This document shows positions 1 to 7,988 of a stretch of 53,750 nt of DNA, one piece after another; position 1 is the first letter of the stretch, and every line of letters starts with the position of its first letter. The position numbers were made by a program, and so were the translations under genes. The notes beneath the pieces were generated by a model. The model was not told where the DNA came from, searched no databases, and saw only the letters and a program-made list of their open reading frames with translations. The stretch is from Qipengyuania sp. (GTDB lineage: Bacteria > Pseudomonadota > Alphaproteobacteria > Sphingomonadales > Sphingomonadaceae). Location of the stretch: NCBI GenBank assembly GCA_019745075.1, contig JAIETR010000018.1, forward strand, positions 1 through 53,750. Direction: 5' to 3'.

Positions 1-200
1 TTGACCATGCGCTGGCGTTCGAGCCGGCTCCTGCCCGCGAAAGCCTCCGCCTCGATCTCGACCGTGAAATGCGATTCGCCGCTGCCGTCGTCGCCGCTGT
101 GGCCGCGGTGCCGCGCGCTGTCGTTGATCACCGCGAGGCGAGTGGGGGCGAAGGCCGCTGTCAGCAGCCGTTCCATTTCCTGCCGAACCGGACCACTCAT
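1..200 (-). CDS. bolA: BolA family protein, C-terminus cut by window edge
   Basis: Read on the minus strand from an ATG at 198-200, the first 66 residues begin MSGPVRQEMERLLTAAF and contain INDSARHRGHSG followed by a serine- and acid-rich stretch ending in SHFTVEI. This matches the N-terminal half of BolA, a small protein that pairs with monothiol glutaredoxins in iron-sulfur and iron handling. The rest runs off the window start. It is divergent from the J-domain gene at 260, an arrangement common in sphingomonads (family knowledge). The 59-base gap must hold both start regions; I see no clear promoter boxes in it. Confidence 0.8.
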   Translation of the reverse strand, partial: MSGPVRQEMERLLTAAFAPTRLAVINDSARHRGHSGDDGSGESHFTVEIEAEAFAGRSRLERQRMV

Positions 201-259
201 GCGAAGAATCGCTCCATTCGGGGTTCCCTAACGCGGCCCGCGTCACCATCCTACCCCGA

Positions 260-853
260 ATGCGCGAAACGCGGTTTCACGGACGGCACGAGACGAGCGT
301 ACAGGGTTGCATGCACCCCGGCTGCGGCGGGCCCGGCGAGTTCCGCGCGCCGGGCGAGCGGCGCTCGGGCTTCGACGGGCCGGGGGAGTGGCGCTGGCTG
401 TGCCTCGACCATGTCCGCGAGTTCAACGCCGGCTACGACTGGTTCGCGGGCATGAGCGCCGAGGAAATCCACGCCGCGCAGGCGCCGGGTGCGGGCTGGC
501 GGACCGAGAGCCCCAGCTTCCGCGCCACCGCCGGCGGGAGCGGGATGCCGCGCTGGGCCGATTTCGACGATCCGCTCGAGGCGATCGCGGCGCGCGCCGA
601 CGGGATCAGGTCGCGCGCCCGGCGCGAGGCCGAACTCGCCGCGGGCGGCCGCTTCGGCCGCGAAGAGGCGGCCGCGCTCGCGACCCTGGGCCTCGGCTCC
701 GGCATAGACCGCGGGGAACTGCGCCGCCGCTATTCGGAACTGGTGCGCAGCCTTCATCCCGACCGCAACGGCGGCGACCGCCGGCACGAAGCGGAACTTG
801 GCCGGGTGGTCGAGGCCTATCAGCTGTTGAGAAAGAGCTCCGCGCTGGGCTGA
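260..853 (+). CDS. J-domain (DnaJ-like) protein
   Basis: A 197-residue protein. The N-terminal half has CMHPGCGGPGEFRAPG and WRWLCLDHVREFNAGYDWF, a cysteine-containing module seen in small alphaproteobacterial J-proteins. The C-terminal 65 residues form a J-domain with helix II RRRYSELVRSLHPDRNGGDR holding the invariant HPD, which stimulates the ATPase of an Hsp70 partner. It lacks the G/F and zinc-finger regions of true DnaJ, so it is a specialised co-chaperone. In related genomes this gene usually sits between bolA and cobS (family knowledge). Here ten other genes or gene remnants separate it from cobS. The ATG at 260 fits the usual RFHGR start of the family. Confidence 0.85.
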   Translation: MRETRFHGRHETSVQGCMHPGCGGPGEFRAPGERRSGFDGPGEWRWLCLDHVREFNAGYDWFAGMSAEEIHAAQAPGAGWRTESPSFRATAGGSGMPRWADFDDPLEAIAARADGIRSRARREAELAAGGRFGREEAAALATLGLGSGIDRGELRRRYSELVRSLHPDRNGGDRRHEAELGRVVEAYQLLRKSSALG

Positions 854-913
854 CGCTGCGGCGGAAGGTTAGGGTAAAGTTAGGCCAAAACGCATTTGAG
901 TGAGCCGCCGGTC

Positions 914-1585
914 TCACCAGCCGCCCGCCGCGATCTTTTGCTGGCGCACGACCTCGCGCTCGCTGGTAACCGGGATCGGCGCCTCGTCCGGATAGGGCGG
1001 CAGCATTCCGCCGGGCTGGTAGGTCGCGATCACGGTGCCCCGTTCGGTCACGCGGTGATCGGTCATCGCCAGCCTATCGACGGGTGTCCCCTCGCCGAAC
1101 AGGCGTTTGCCGCGCCCCAGGATCACCGGGAAGGTCATGGTGATCAGCCTGTCGATGAGCCCTGCCGCGAGCAGATCGGGATAGATCGTGCTCGAGCCCT
1201 GGATGATGATGTCCGACCCCTCGGCCGCCTTGACCTTCGCGACATCTTCCACGCCGCGCAGCCGGCGGCTGTTCTGCCATTCGAGCGGCTGATCGCCGCG
1301 GGTCAGGACATATTTGTTGGCGCGGTCGAAGGCCTCGCTCATCGGCTTGTTGTCGCCTTCGGCATAGGGCCAGAAGGCGGCGAAGATGTCGTAGGTGCGG
1401 CGACCAAGCAGGAGGTCGTATGCGCCGGAGAACAGCGAGCCGAGCGTTTCCTCGATGCCCGGATCCCAGATCTTGAACATCCAGCCGCCTTCCTCGAACC
1501 CGCCCTGAGGGTCTTCGGTCGGGCCGCCGGGCGCCTACATCACTCCGTCGAGCGAAAGGAAAGCGGCGCCGGTGATCCTACGCAT
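914..1585 (-). pseudogene. DHFR/RibD C-terminal-like reductase interrupted by an in-frame TAG
   Basis: From the ATG at 1583-1585 the frame reads MRRITGAAFLSLDGVM, then TAG at 1535-1537. It continues in the same frame as APGGPTEDPQGGFEEGG and on through MFKIWDPGIEE to the stop at 914. The typical dihydrofolate-reductase-like (YwjB/RibD-C) protein starts in just this way, often with Gln at the stop position, so a CAG to TAG change is the simplest explanation. The remaining 188 residues (internal ATG at 1480) keep LLGRRTYDIF, IIIQGSSTIYPDLL and FPVILGRGKRLF, and an N-terminally short product from 1480 is possible. The original ATG overlaps the stop of the upstream VOC gene (ATGCGTAG), typical of a translationally coupled operon. 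A sequencing error cannot be excluded. Confidence 0.8.
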
Positions 1586-2072
1586 CGGCCTTCGCCCCCG
1601 CAATGGCCGCCTCGATCCTCGCGATGTCGATTTTCCGCATTGGAAACATCGCCTCTAAGGCCCGCCTGGCGACTTCCCCGCCCCGGGCCACGGCCTCGGT
1701 GAGCACGCGCGGGGCGATTTGCCAGTTGACGCCCCATTTGTCCTTGCACCAGCCGCACTGACTTTCGGCCCCGCCATTGCCGACGATCGCGTTCCAGTAT
1801 CGATCGGTTTCTTCCTGATCCTCGGTCGCGATCTGGAACGAGAAAGCTTCGCTCTGCCTGAAAATCGGCCCGCCGTTCAGGCCGATGCACGCCACGCCGC
1901 AGACGGTGAATTCGACAACCATCACGTCGCCCGCCCTATTGCCTGGGGTGTCCATCGGAGCGCGATGAATGGCGCCGACGCGGCTATCGGGAAAGGTCCG
2001 CGCGTAGAAATTCGCGGCCTCCTCGGCGTCCTTGTCATACCAGATGCAGATCGTGTTCTTGGCGGTCGTCAT
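1578..2072 (-). CDS. VOC family protein, PhnB / 3-demethylubiquinone methyltransferase-like
   Basis: A 164-residue protein beginning MTTAKNTICIWYDKDAEEAA with NFYARTFPDS close behind, and later CGWCKDKWGVNWQIAPRVL. This is the signature of the PhnB-like branch of the vicinal-oxygen-chelate (glyoxalase/bleomycin resistance) fold. The exact substrate is unknown; the methyltransferase name carried by many relatives is historical. A longer open frame exists, but the ATG at 2070-2072 gives the family N-terminus and overlaps the stop of the GST gene as ATGA, so the two are probably coupled. It ends overlapping the start of the broken DHFR-like gene. Confidence 0.85.
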   Translation of the reverse strand: MTTAKNTICIWYDKDAEEAANFYARTFPDSRVGAIHRAPMDTPGNRAGDVMVVEFTVCGVACIGLNGGPIFRQSEAFSFQIATEDQEETDRYWNAIVGNGGAESQCGWCKDKWGVNWQIAPRVLTEAVARGGEVARRALEAMFPMRKIDIARIEAAIAGAKADA

Positions 2073-2707
2073 TTCCGGCTGTCCTCGATCAACTTCATGT
2101 CGATGGCCTTGGCGGCTTTGTAGGCATCGCGGGTGCGCAGCCGCTCGGCATAGGCCTCGAAGGCGGGGCGGCTGGGGATCGACTTGAAGGCCAAGCCCCA
2201 ATCGACCTGGCTGCCGACATACACGTCCGCCATGGTGAAGCGCGTTCCGCAGACGTAGTCGCGTCCGTCGAGCATTTCCTCGAAGGCGTCGATCGCCCGG
2301 TCATAGGTGCCGAAGCCGAGCATGCCCTGCTTCTGCGGCTCGTCCACCTGCCACCCCATCGCCTTGCTCGTCACCGCCTGCTCGACTGGGCCGGCAGCGA
2401 AGAACAAATAGCGGAAATAGTCTGCCTTCTCCTCGTCCCTGGGCAGCAACTCGGGAGCGCTCATCTCGGCCAAATAGTGGCAAATCGCCGCCGCCTCGGT
2501 CACCACATGATCGTGGCCCCCGGACTCCCCGGCGTGGTGGTGGACGATGGTGGGCAGCTTGCCCATCGGGTTGGCCTTGCACAGCGCCTCGGGCTTCGCC
2601 GCCCAATCGACCAGCACCTGCCGGTAATCCGCGCCCGCCTCGTGCAACGCCCAGCGCACGATCTGGCCGCGGCTCATGGGGTGGGTGTAGAAGGTGTAGT
2701 CCGCCAT
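2069..2707 (-). CDS. glutathione S-transferase family protein
   Basis: A 212-residue protein of usual GST length. The N-terminal thioredoxin-like domain starts MADYTFYTHPMSRGQIVRWA, with NPMGKLPTI supplying the cis-proline glutathione-binding turn and TEAAAICHYLAE the gamma-glutamyl-binding segment. The C-terminal all-helical domain contains YVCGTRFTMADVYVGSQVDW, the N-capping box (FTMAD) of GSTs. It probably conjugates glutathione to electrophiles or acts as a glutathione peroxidase. It lies in a minus-strand run with two VOC proteins and DUF1428, all downstream of the HxlR-type regulator, which suggests an inducible detoxification set. Confidence 0.9.
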   Translation of the reverse strand: MADYTFYTHPMSRGQIVRWALHEAGADYRQVLVDWAAKPEALCKANPMGKLPTIVHHHAGESGGHDHVVTEAAAICHYLAEMSAPELLPRDEEKADYFRYLFFAAGPVEQAVTSKAMGWQVDEPQKQGMLGFGTYDRAIDAFEEMLDGRDYVCGTRFTMADVYVGSQVDWGLAFKSIPSRPAFEAYAERLRTRDAYKAAKAIDMKLIEDSRK

Positions 2708-2709
2708 GC

Positions 2710-2820
2710 TCAGCTTTCCTTCCTCGCGCCGACGAGCCCGAAGCTGGCACCCTGGGGATCGGTCCGGCGATCGCGGGTCATCGGCTCATACGGTACAAGA
2801 TCGCCGTGATGGCCGGCCAT
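2710..2820 (-). pseudogene. VOC/glyoxalase-family remnant with internal deletion (36 codons)
   Basis: An intact-looking 36-codon frame reads MAGHHGDLVPYEPMTRDRRT and then DPQGASFGLVGARKES. The first part resembles the extreme N-terminus of a two-domain VOC protein (usually GDFIWYELMT, then the first helix). The second part resembles the extreme C-terminus of the same family (DPQGA-F-L). The roughly 230 residues between are missing, so this looks like a gene collapsed by an internal deletion that happens to be in frame. It sits 2 bases upstream of the GST start and may still be translated as a leader-like peptide. I know no function for such a peptide. Confidence 0.6.
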
Positions 2821-2859
2821 CGCATCTGTCCTCCGGGGTGGTTGGTGACGCGCCGTTGT

Positions 2860-3600
2860 TCAGCGCTTGCCGTTCAGCACCACCACCGGCTCGAAGCCGC
2901 CCCAGACCATGCGCTTGCCGTCGAAGGGCATGTCGTCGGGCATCTTCATGGCGGGATCGTTCCGCATCTTCTCGGACGCGGCGTCGCAGGTGGCGCGGTC
3001 GGGCCAGGTCATCCAGCTGAACACCACCTTCTCGCCCGGCTTAGCCTTGACCGCGCGATAGAAGTCGGTCTGCTTGCCTTCGGGCACATCGTCGCCCCAA
3101 GCCTCGACCACGCCGGTCGCGCCATAGCCCTTGAACATGTCCCAGGCGTCGCCGGCCATCTGGCGATAATCCTCGCGCCGGTCCTCGGGCACGGGGATCA
3201 GGAAGCCCTGGACATAGTCGTCGTCGGACGGGTCGCCGTGGGTAACGATGGGTTCGAACCCGCCGTAGATCATCCGCTTGCCGTCGAACGGCATCGGGTT
3301 CTTCTCGGGGTCCATGCGCTCGTCCTCGAAGCCGGGCGCCATCATCTTCGCATAGCCGGCGTCGCGCGTCGCCTTGTCGGGCCATTCGACCCAGCTGAAG
3401 ACGATCGTCTCGTCGTCCCTGGCCTCGACCGCGCCAGGGAAATCGGTGGTGTGGCCCTTGGGCGTGTCGGCGCCCCAGTTCTCGACGATGCGAGTGGCGC
3501 CGAAGTCGATGAACATGTCGTCGCCCTTGTTCGCATGGGCCACGAACTTGTCCTTGTTGGCGGTGGGCACCGCGAGCACGAAACCGTCGAGATAGGTCAT
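2860..3600 (-). CDS. tandem DUF1428 protein (two domains fused)
   Basis: A 246-residue protein made of two copies of the DUF1428 fold. Copy 1 (about 1-120) starts MTYLDGFVLAVPTANKDKF and ends FDGKRMIYGGFEPIV. Copy 2 (about 128-246) starts YVQGFLIPVPEDRREDY and ends FDGKRMVWGGFEPVVVLNGKR minus the last few residues. Single DUF1428 proteins are about 120 residues with a dimeric ferredoxin-like fold and no assigned reaction, so the fusion encodes an obligate pseudo-dimer. The ATG at 3598-3600 is chosen because it gives the conserved MTYLDGF start; the open frame further upstream has no family match. It follows the VOC gene by 28 bases in a likely operon. Confidence 0.88.
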   Translation of the reverse strand: MTYLDGFVLAVPTANKDKFVAHANKGDDMFIDFGATRIVENWGADTPKGHTTDFPGAVEARDDETIVFSWVEWPDKATRDAGYAKMMAPGFEDERMDPEKNPMPFDGKRMIYGGFEPIVTHGDPSDDDYVQGFLIPVPEDRREDYRQMAGDAWDMFKGYGATGVVEAWGDDVPEGKQTDFYRAVKAKPGEKVVFSWMTWPDRATCDAASEKMRNDPAMKMPDDMPFDGKRMVWGGFEPVVVLNGKR

Positions 3601-3628
3601 TGGCTTTCTCCTTGCGTCGTGGGTCCGA

Positions 3629-4072
3629 TCACCGGTCGGTTGCCGGCGCGCCGTCCAGCGCCGCCTGCATGTCCATCCAGTTCGGCTCCCAGATGTGGCC
3701 GTCCGGATCCTCGAAGCTGCGCCCGTACATGAAGCCAAGATCCTGCTTGGGATTGCAGTCCGCCTTGCCCCCGCTGGCCGCGGCCGCACCGACCATTGCG
3801 TCCACCGCCTCCTTGCCGTCGCGGCTGACCGCCAGCATCACCTGCGCGCTCGCCTTCGCATCGGGAATCGCCTTGCTGGTGAAGGTCTTCCAGAAGTCAT
3901 GCGTCAACAGCATGACGAAGATCGCGTCGGAGAGCACCATGCAGGCGGCTTGCTCGTTGGTGAACCTGGGTTCGTTGACGAAGCCGAGCGCCGCATAGAA
4001 CGACTTGGACCGCGCGAGGTCGGCCACCGGCAGGTTCACGAAGATCATCTGGGTCACGCTCGTCCTCTCCAT
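3629..4072 (-). CDS. VOC family (glyoxalase/bleomycin-resistance fold) protein
   Basis: A 147-residue single-domain VOC protein. It opens MERTSVTQMIFVNLPVADLA and then SKSFYAALGF, the first beta-alpha unit of the fold, and ends FEDPDGHIWEPNWMD, where the Glu of HIWE is the usual metal ligand. Relatives are often annotated as lactoylglutathione lyases or extradiol-dioxygenase-like proteins, but the substrate cannot be read from sequence. It is the first gene of the minus-strand cluster and is divergent from the HxlR regulator, with only about 50 bases between the two starts. Confidence 0.88.
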   Translation of the reverse strand: MERTSVTQMIFVNLPVADLARSKSFYAALGFVNEPRFTNEQAACMVLSDAIFVMLLTHDFWKTFTSKAIPDAKASAQVMLAVSRDGKEAVDAMVGAAAASGGKADCNPKQDLGFMYGRSFEDPDGHIWEPNWMDMQAALDGAPATDR

Positions 4073-4104
4073 TGCGACTCGCCGCTTGCGTCTAGTGCCG
4101 GACC

Positions 4105-4143
4105 TAGTTACATAAAGCAACTATGAAGTTTCAAAAAGTAACT
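4105..4143 (+). promoter_or_regulatory. candidate HxlR operator (inverted repeats in divergent control region)
   Basis: The short region between the divergent VOC and HxlR genes is AT-rich against its surroundings. It contains TAGTT-N9-AACTA (4105-4123, ending on the A of the regulator's ATG) and a second arm pair AGTTAC (4106-4111) / GTAACT (4138-4143). HxlR-family regulators are dimeric winged-helix proteins that bind inverted repeats next to their own gene (family knowledge). That this is the operator is inference. Confidence 0.4.
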
Positions 4144-4818
4144 GCGTCGTCGAAATCGCCGCACGGCCGGTGGTATGGGGACGCCTGCGGCACGGCCTTC
4201 GCGATGGAGCTGGTGGGCGAGCGCTGGTCGCTGATGATCGTCAGGGAGCTGATGTTCGGGCCGCGGCGCTTCTCCGACCTGCGCGCCAGCCTGCCCGGAA
4301 TTTCGGCCAAGGTGCTGACCGAGCGGCTCGCAAGCCTCGAGGAAGCCGGCGCGCTCAGGCGCGAGAGGCTGCCTCCGCCGGCCGGGGTCCAGGTCTATGC
4401 GCTCACCGCGTGGGGTCAGGCGGCCGAGCCGGCGATCCAGGAGCTGGGGCGCTGGGCGGCGATGCACTCCGGTCACGATCCGATGCTGCCGCTTTCGCCG
4501 GTCTCGCTGATGCTGTCGATGCGCACGATGTTCAATCCGGCGAAGGCGGTCGGGATGCGCGCGCGGATCGGGTTCGAGGTGGCGGGCGAGCAGTTCCTCG
4601 CGGCGCTCGCCAATGGCGCGCTGCCGATCAGGCGCGGCCATGCCGCGCAGGGGCAGGCGATCTTCCGCGCGCCCGACGCCTCGGTGCTGGCCGGTCTCCT
4701 CTACGCCAGGATTCCGGTCGAGCAGCTCGAGCGCGGGGCGGGGCTGGCGATCGAGGGCGACCGCGAACTGGCGCTGCGTTACGCCGCCATCTTCGTGCTG
4801 CCCGACAAGCTGATATAG
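4123..4818 (+). CDS. HxlR family transcriptional regulator with C-terminal extension
   Basis: A 231-residue protein. Residues about 15-110 are the HxlR winged helix: CGTAFAMELVGERWSLMIVR, then FSDLRASLPGISAKVLTERL and LEEAGALRRE. The roughly 110-residue C-terminal part (from MLSMRTMFNPAKA) is longer than in minimal HxlR proteins and resembles the SCP2-like tail of a subgroup of these regulators. It is divergent from a cluster of VOC, DUF1428 and GST genes and most likely senses a reactive or aromatic compound and controls that cluster. The ATG at 4123 overlaps a candidate operator. Confidence 0.88.
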   Translation: MKFQKVTASSKSPHGRWYGDACGTAFAMELVGERWSLMIVRELMFGPRRFSDLRASLPGISAKVLTERLASLEEAGALRRERLPPPAGVQVYALTAWGQAAEPAIQELGRWAAMHSGHDPMLPLSPVSLMLSMRTMFNPAKAVGMRARIGFEVAGEQFLAALANGALPIRRGHAAQGQAIFRAPDASVLAGLLYARIPVEQLERGAGLAIEGDRELALRYAAIFVLPDKLI

Positions 4819-4891
4819 CACCGCTCGGAAAGATTGGCGTTCCCGTCGTATCTCGCTAATGAGAAGGCCTAGCAACAAGGAAGCGTCCACT

Positions 4892-5410
4892 ATGCGCAGA
4901 TTCGTTTTCGCCACCGCTCTTGTCGGCGCGTCGCTGACCCTGGCTGCGTGCTCGGGCGCCGCCGATGACACCGCCGCCACAGTCGAAGCGGACTCCGTGG
5001 CGAAGGCCGCTGCCGACGACGCCACGGCGACCGCCGCCGCCACACCGGTGCTCGATGCCAATACCGCGACCGCCGAGCAACTGGCCGCCGCCAGGGGCAT
5101 GACGCGCGAACTCGCGGCAGCGATCGTCGCCGGACGGCCCTACGCCAATGTCACGGCCCTGAACGCCAAGCTGCTCGAAACAATGACAGCCGATGACGCG
5201 GCGAGCGTGCTCGGCGGCGTGTTCGTTCCGGTCGATCTCAACACCGCCAGCGAGGACGACATCAAGCTCATCCCCGGCATGACTCCCAAGATGGTCGATG
5301 AATTCCTCGAGTACCGTCCCTATGCCGACCTCGGCGTCTTCGATCGCGAGATCGGAAAGTATGTCGACGCGGCGGAAGTCGCGCGATTCCGCAATTACGT
5401 CACTCTCTGA
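4892..5410 (+). CDS. lipoprotein with two ComEA-like helix-hairpin-helix motifs
   Basis: A 172-residue protein from the ATG at 4892; the in-frame ATG at 4859 would add 11 residues before the signal and is less likely. MRRFVFATALVGASLTLAAC is a lipoprotein signal peptide with lipobox LAAC. An Ala/Asp/Thr-rich linker follows, then two related segments: LDANTATAEQLAAARGMTRE and VDLNTASEDDIKLIPGMTPK. Both have the ComEA-type DLNTA-x-x-x-L-x-x-I-x-G-M pattern of helix-hairpin-helix DNA-binding repeats. A role in periplasmic DNA binding is possible, but such proteins also occur with no competence genes nearby, as here. It ends overlapping the convergent membrane gene by 16 bases. Confidence 0.8.
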   Translation: MRRFVFATALVGASLTLAACSGAADDTAATVEADSVAKAAADDATATAAATPVLDANTATAEQLAAARGMTRELAAAIVAGRPYANVTALNAKLLETMTADDAASVLGGVFVPVDLNTASEDDIKLIPGMTPKMVDEFLEYRPYADLGVFDREIGKYVDAAEVARFRNYVTL

Positions 5411-5979
5411 CGCCGCTGCAGCCAGACCCTCGGCAACTCGATCGCGGCCAGAATCGCGATATGTATGTAGGCTGTTGTGGGATCGAAGGCCGCGAGGAGC
5501 CAGTGAAGGAAGGTCAGAACCGCCGCCGGATATACGAGCCGGTGCACGCGCTTCCATGACCGCTTGAGGGCACGGGTCGCGATGTCGTTGGAAGTGATCG
5601 CCAGCGGCACGAATAGCGCAAGGGCCAGCCATCCGGCCAGGATGTAGGGCGTGGAAAGCTCGGCCCCGACGATGTCGGGCGATGCTTTGCGGAACAGATA
5701 GATCGCGGTGTGGCCGGCGGCATAGGCGAAGCTGGCCACACCCAGATCCCGCCGCCGCCGCATCAGCCATTGCGCCCAGCGATGCCGCCTGAACAGCAGC
5801 CGGATCGGGGTGACAGCCAGCGTCGCCATCAGCAGCCACGCCGCCCAGTCACCGCTATCCGCGACGATGTGGCCATAGCCGTATAGCTTCGGCGTAACCG
5901 CCCAGCGGCCGAGCATCCACAGCCCAGGCAGGGCCAGCACCAGCCATAGCAGCGGCCGTGAGATCGCGAGCGACTTCAC
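5395..5979 (-). CDS. ferric-reductase-like (MsrQ-type) haem-binding membrane protein
   Basis: A 194-residue integral membrane protein with about five or six hydrophobic segments. Key pieces are LGVASFAYAAGHTAIYLF, VPLAITSNDIATRALKRSW and KRVHRLVYPAAVLTFLHWLL, with the histidines expected to hold b-type haem in the YedZ/MsrQ and ferric-reductase family. MsrQ passes quinol electrons to the periplasmic methionine-sulfoxide reductase MsrP. No msrP is seen next to it, so the partner is uncertain. The GTG at 5977-5979 overlaps the stop of the MpaB-like gene as GTGA, indicating translational coupling. Confidence 0.75.
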   Translation of the reverse strand: MKSLAISRPLLWLVLALPGLWMLGRWAVTPKLYGYGHIVADSGDWAAWLLMATLAVTPIRLLFRRHRWAQWLMRRRRDLGVASFAYAAGHTAIYLFRKASPDIVGAELSTPYILAGWLALALFVPLAITSNDIATRALKRSWKRVHRLVYPAAVLTFLHWLLAAFDPTTAYIHIAILAAIELPRVWLQRRQRVT

Positions 5980-6818
5980 CCCTGCCGGAACGCCCAGCGC
6001 AGCGTTTTGCCCATGCCCCAGGTCGCGGCGCGGGCGGGGAAGGCGGCGAGGCCGGGTTTCTCCAGCCCGAGCATGGCGCGCGCGAACGAGGGCAGCAGCG
6101 CCACCGCCTCGGCGCCGAGCAACGCCTGGACCGCGGGCGGCGAGCCGGGCGGGCGCTGGCGCAGCACCAGGTCGGCGATCTCGCGCGCCTGCGGGCTCGG
6201 GCGCAGATCGCGGCGCAGCTCGCGGAACAAGAGCTCCGCCTCGCGCCGGTCGAGCGGGACCGGATCGGCGCCCAGCGCGCGGGCGATCACCGCGAACTGG
6301 CGATAGTATTCGTCCTGCTCGTGCCCCGGCATGTCGGGACGGACATGGCGCAGATAGGCGGCGAGGAAGCTCGTCGCCTCGGCCACGTGGACCCAGGCCA
6401 ACACGCGCGGATCGGCGGCGGAATAGCGCGTGCCGTCGGGCAGCGTCCCGCCGACCGCCGCATGGATGCGGTTGACGCGCTCGATGGCCACGGTCGCGTC
6501 GTCGCGGTGGCCGAAGGTGGTGACCGCGATGAACTTGGCGGTGCGCCGCAGCCGCCCGTGCATGTCCTCGCGGAAGTTCGAATGATCGAGCACGCCCTGC
6601 AAAGCGTGCGGGTGGAGCATCTGCAGCAGCAGCGAGCGGATGCCGCCCACCATCATGCCGACGATGTCGGCGTGGACCATGCGGATCGGCGAGTTGCGCT
6701 CGAACAGCGCTTCGTCCGAGGGGGGAACCGGCCTCTCGCCGGCATTGAGATCGTTGAACACGCCGCGGACCTTCCCGACCAGCGTCTGCCTCAGGGCTTC
6801 GATGGGATCGGGCGGCAT
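5976..6818 (-). CDS. oxygenase MpaB family protein (DUF2236)
   Basis: A 280-residue protein beginning MPPDPIEALRQTLVGKVRGV. Diagnostic pieces are RMVHADIVGMMVGGIRSLLL, HPHALQGVLDHSNFREDMHG, TFGHRDDATVAIERVNRIHA and DPRVLAWVHVAEATSFLAAY. These conserved His/Arg segments define the DUF2236/MpaB family, whose fungal member is a haem-dependent oxygenase that cleaves a farnesyl chain and whose relative Lcp is a rubber oxygenase. The substrate here is unknown. The ATG at 6818 is preferred over an in-frame TTG three codons upstream. It is coupled to the haem-binding membrane gene downstream, so a shared redox role is plausible. Confidence 0.85.
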   Translation of the reverse strand: MPPDPIEALRQTLVGKVRGVFNDLNAGERPVPPSDEALFERNSPIRMVHADIVGMMVGGIRSLLLQMLHPHALQGVLDHSNFREDMHGRLRRTAKFIAVTTFGHRDDATVAIERVNRIHAAVGGTLPDGTRYSAADPRVLAWVHVAEATSFLAAYLRHVRPDMPGHEQDEYYRQFAVIARALGADPVPLDRREAELLFRELRRDLRPSPQAREIADLVLRQRPPGSPPAVQALLGAEAVALLPSFARAMLGLEKPGLAAFPARAATWGMGKTLRWAFRQG

Positions 6819-6871
6819 GGCGCCCAATATAGGCTTGGCGCGCTTGGGAGAAAGTCTTAGGCGGCGAGGCG

Positions 6872-7864
6872 ATGAACGACATGACCGACAAGAGCTTCGA
6901 AGCGAACAACCGCACCGTTCTGGCCTCGCCCGACACCACGGTGAAGGTGCGCGAGGTCTTCGGCGTGGACGTCGATTGGGAAGTGCCGGCCTTCAGCAAG
7001 CCCGACGCGCGCACGCCCGATCTCGACGAGGGCTATGTCTTCGATCCCGACACCACGCTCGCGATCCTGGCCGGCTTCGCGCACGACCGGCGGGTGATGG
7101 TGCAGGGCTATCACGGCACCGGCAAGTCGACTCATATCGAGCAGGTCGCGGCGCGCCTCAACTGGCCCTGCATCCGCATCAATCTCGACGCGCATATCAG
7201 CCGCATCGACCTGGTCGGGCGCGATGCGATCGTGCTGCGCGACGGCTTGCAGGTTACCGAGTTCCGCGAGGGCTTGCTGCCCTGGGCGCTGCAGCACCCG
7301 GTGGCGCTGGTGTTCGACGAATACGACGCCGGCCGGCCCGACGTGATGTTCGTGATCCAGCGCGTGCTCGAGCAGCAGGGCAAGCTGACCTTGCTGGACC
7401 AGAACCGCGTGATCCGCCCCGATCCGCATTTCCGCCTGTTCGCGACCGCCAACACGGTGGGGCTGGGCGACACCAGCGGGCTCTATCACGGCACCCAGGC
7501 GATTAACCAGGGCCAGATGGACCGCTGGAACATCGTGACGGCGCTGAACTATCTGCCGGCCGAGACCGAGCACGGCATCGTCGCCGCCAAGAGTCCGGAG
7601 ACCGCCGCCAAGGTAGTGGCCGACATGGTCAAGGTCGCCGATTTTACCCGACAGGGCTTCATGAACGGCGACATCAGCACCGTGATGAGCCCGCGCACCG
7701 TCATCACCTGGGCGCAGAACGCGACGATCTTCGACGACGTCGGCTTCGCTTTCCGTCTCACTTTCCTCAACAAATGCGACGAGGCCGAGCGAATGCTGGT
7801 GGCGGAGTATTACCAGCGCGTGTTCGGGGTCGATTTGCCGGAGAGCGTGGTGGGGAAGGGGTGA
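6872..7864 (+). CDS. cobS: CobS-type AAA+ ATPase (cobaltochelatase subunit)
   Basis: A 330-residue MoxR/CobS-type AAA+ ATPase. It shows an N-terminal [17 protein letters not shown], Walker [10 protein letters not shown], Walker [16 protein letters not shown], sensor region [14 protein letters not shown] and the characteristic [18 protein letters not shown]. Aerobic cobaltochelatase is CobN-CobS-CobT, where CobS hydrolyses ATP to drive cobalt insertion. In sphingomonads cobT normally lies just downstream (family knowledge). Here the next genes are a GIY-YIG gene and a penicillin-binding protein, and no cobT is seen in the window. GAGG lies 4 bases before the ATG at 6872; an ATG at 6881 is an alternative. 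Confidence 0.92.
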   Translation: MNDMTDKSFEANNRTVLASPDTTVKVREVFGVDVDWEVPAFSKPDARTPDLDEGYVFDPDTTLAILAGFAHDRRVMVQGYHGTGKSTHIEQVAARLNWPCIRINLDAHISRIDLVGRDAIVLRDGLQVTEFREGLLPWALQHPVALVFDEYDAGRPDVMFVIQRVLEQQGKLTLLDQNRVIRPDPHFRLFATANTVGLGDTSGLYHGTQAINQGQMDRWNIVTALNYLPAETEHGIVAAKSPETAAKVVADMVKVADFTRQGFMNGDISTVMSPRTVITWAQNATIFDDVGFAFRLTFLNKCDEAERMLVAEYYQRVFGVDLPESVVGKG

Positions 7865-7890
7865 GCCTTGTAGCTACAAACTCCTATTTC

Positions 7891-7971
7891 CGTCATCCCC
7901 GCGAAAGCGGGGACCCAGTAAGCTCTTGCGCTCCAGATTTGACTGGGGTCCCCGCTTTCGCGGGGACGACG
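7891..7971. repeat. R1 palindromic repeat pair
   Basis: Two inverted copies (7891-7920 and 7941-7971) of a palindrome with core CCCCGCGAAAGCGGGG, flanked by GTCAT on one side and ACCCAGTA on the other. They face each other across about 20 bases, so the pair can fold into one larger hairpin. Other copies lie at 8301-8379 and 46095-46175, with a diverged pair at 43818-43892. The form is that of REP-like elements common in sphingomonads. The pair precedes the GIY-YIG gene. Confidence 0.85.
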
Positions 7972-7988
7972 AGGTTGGGATCGGGCAG

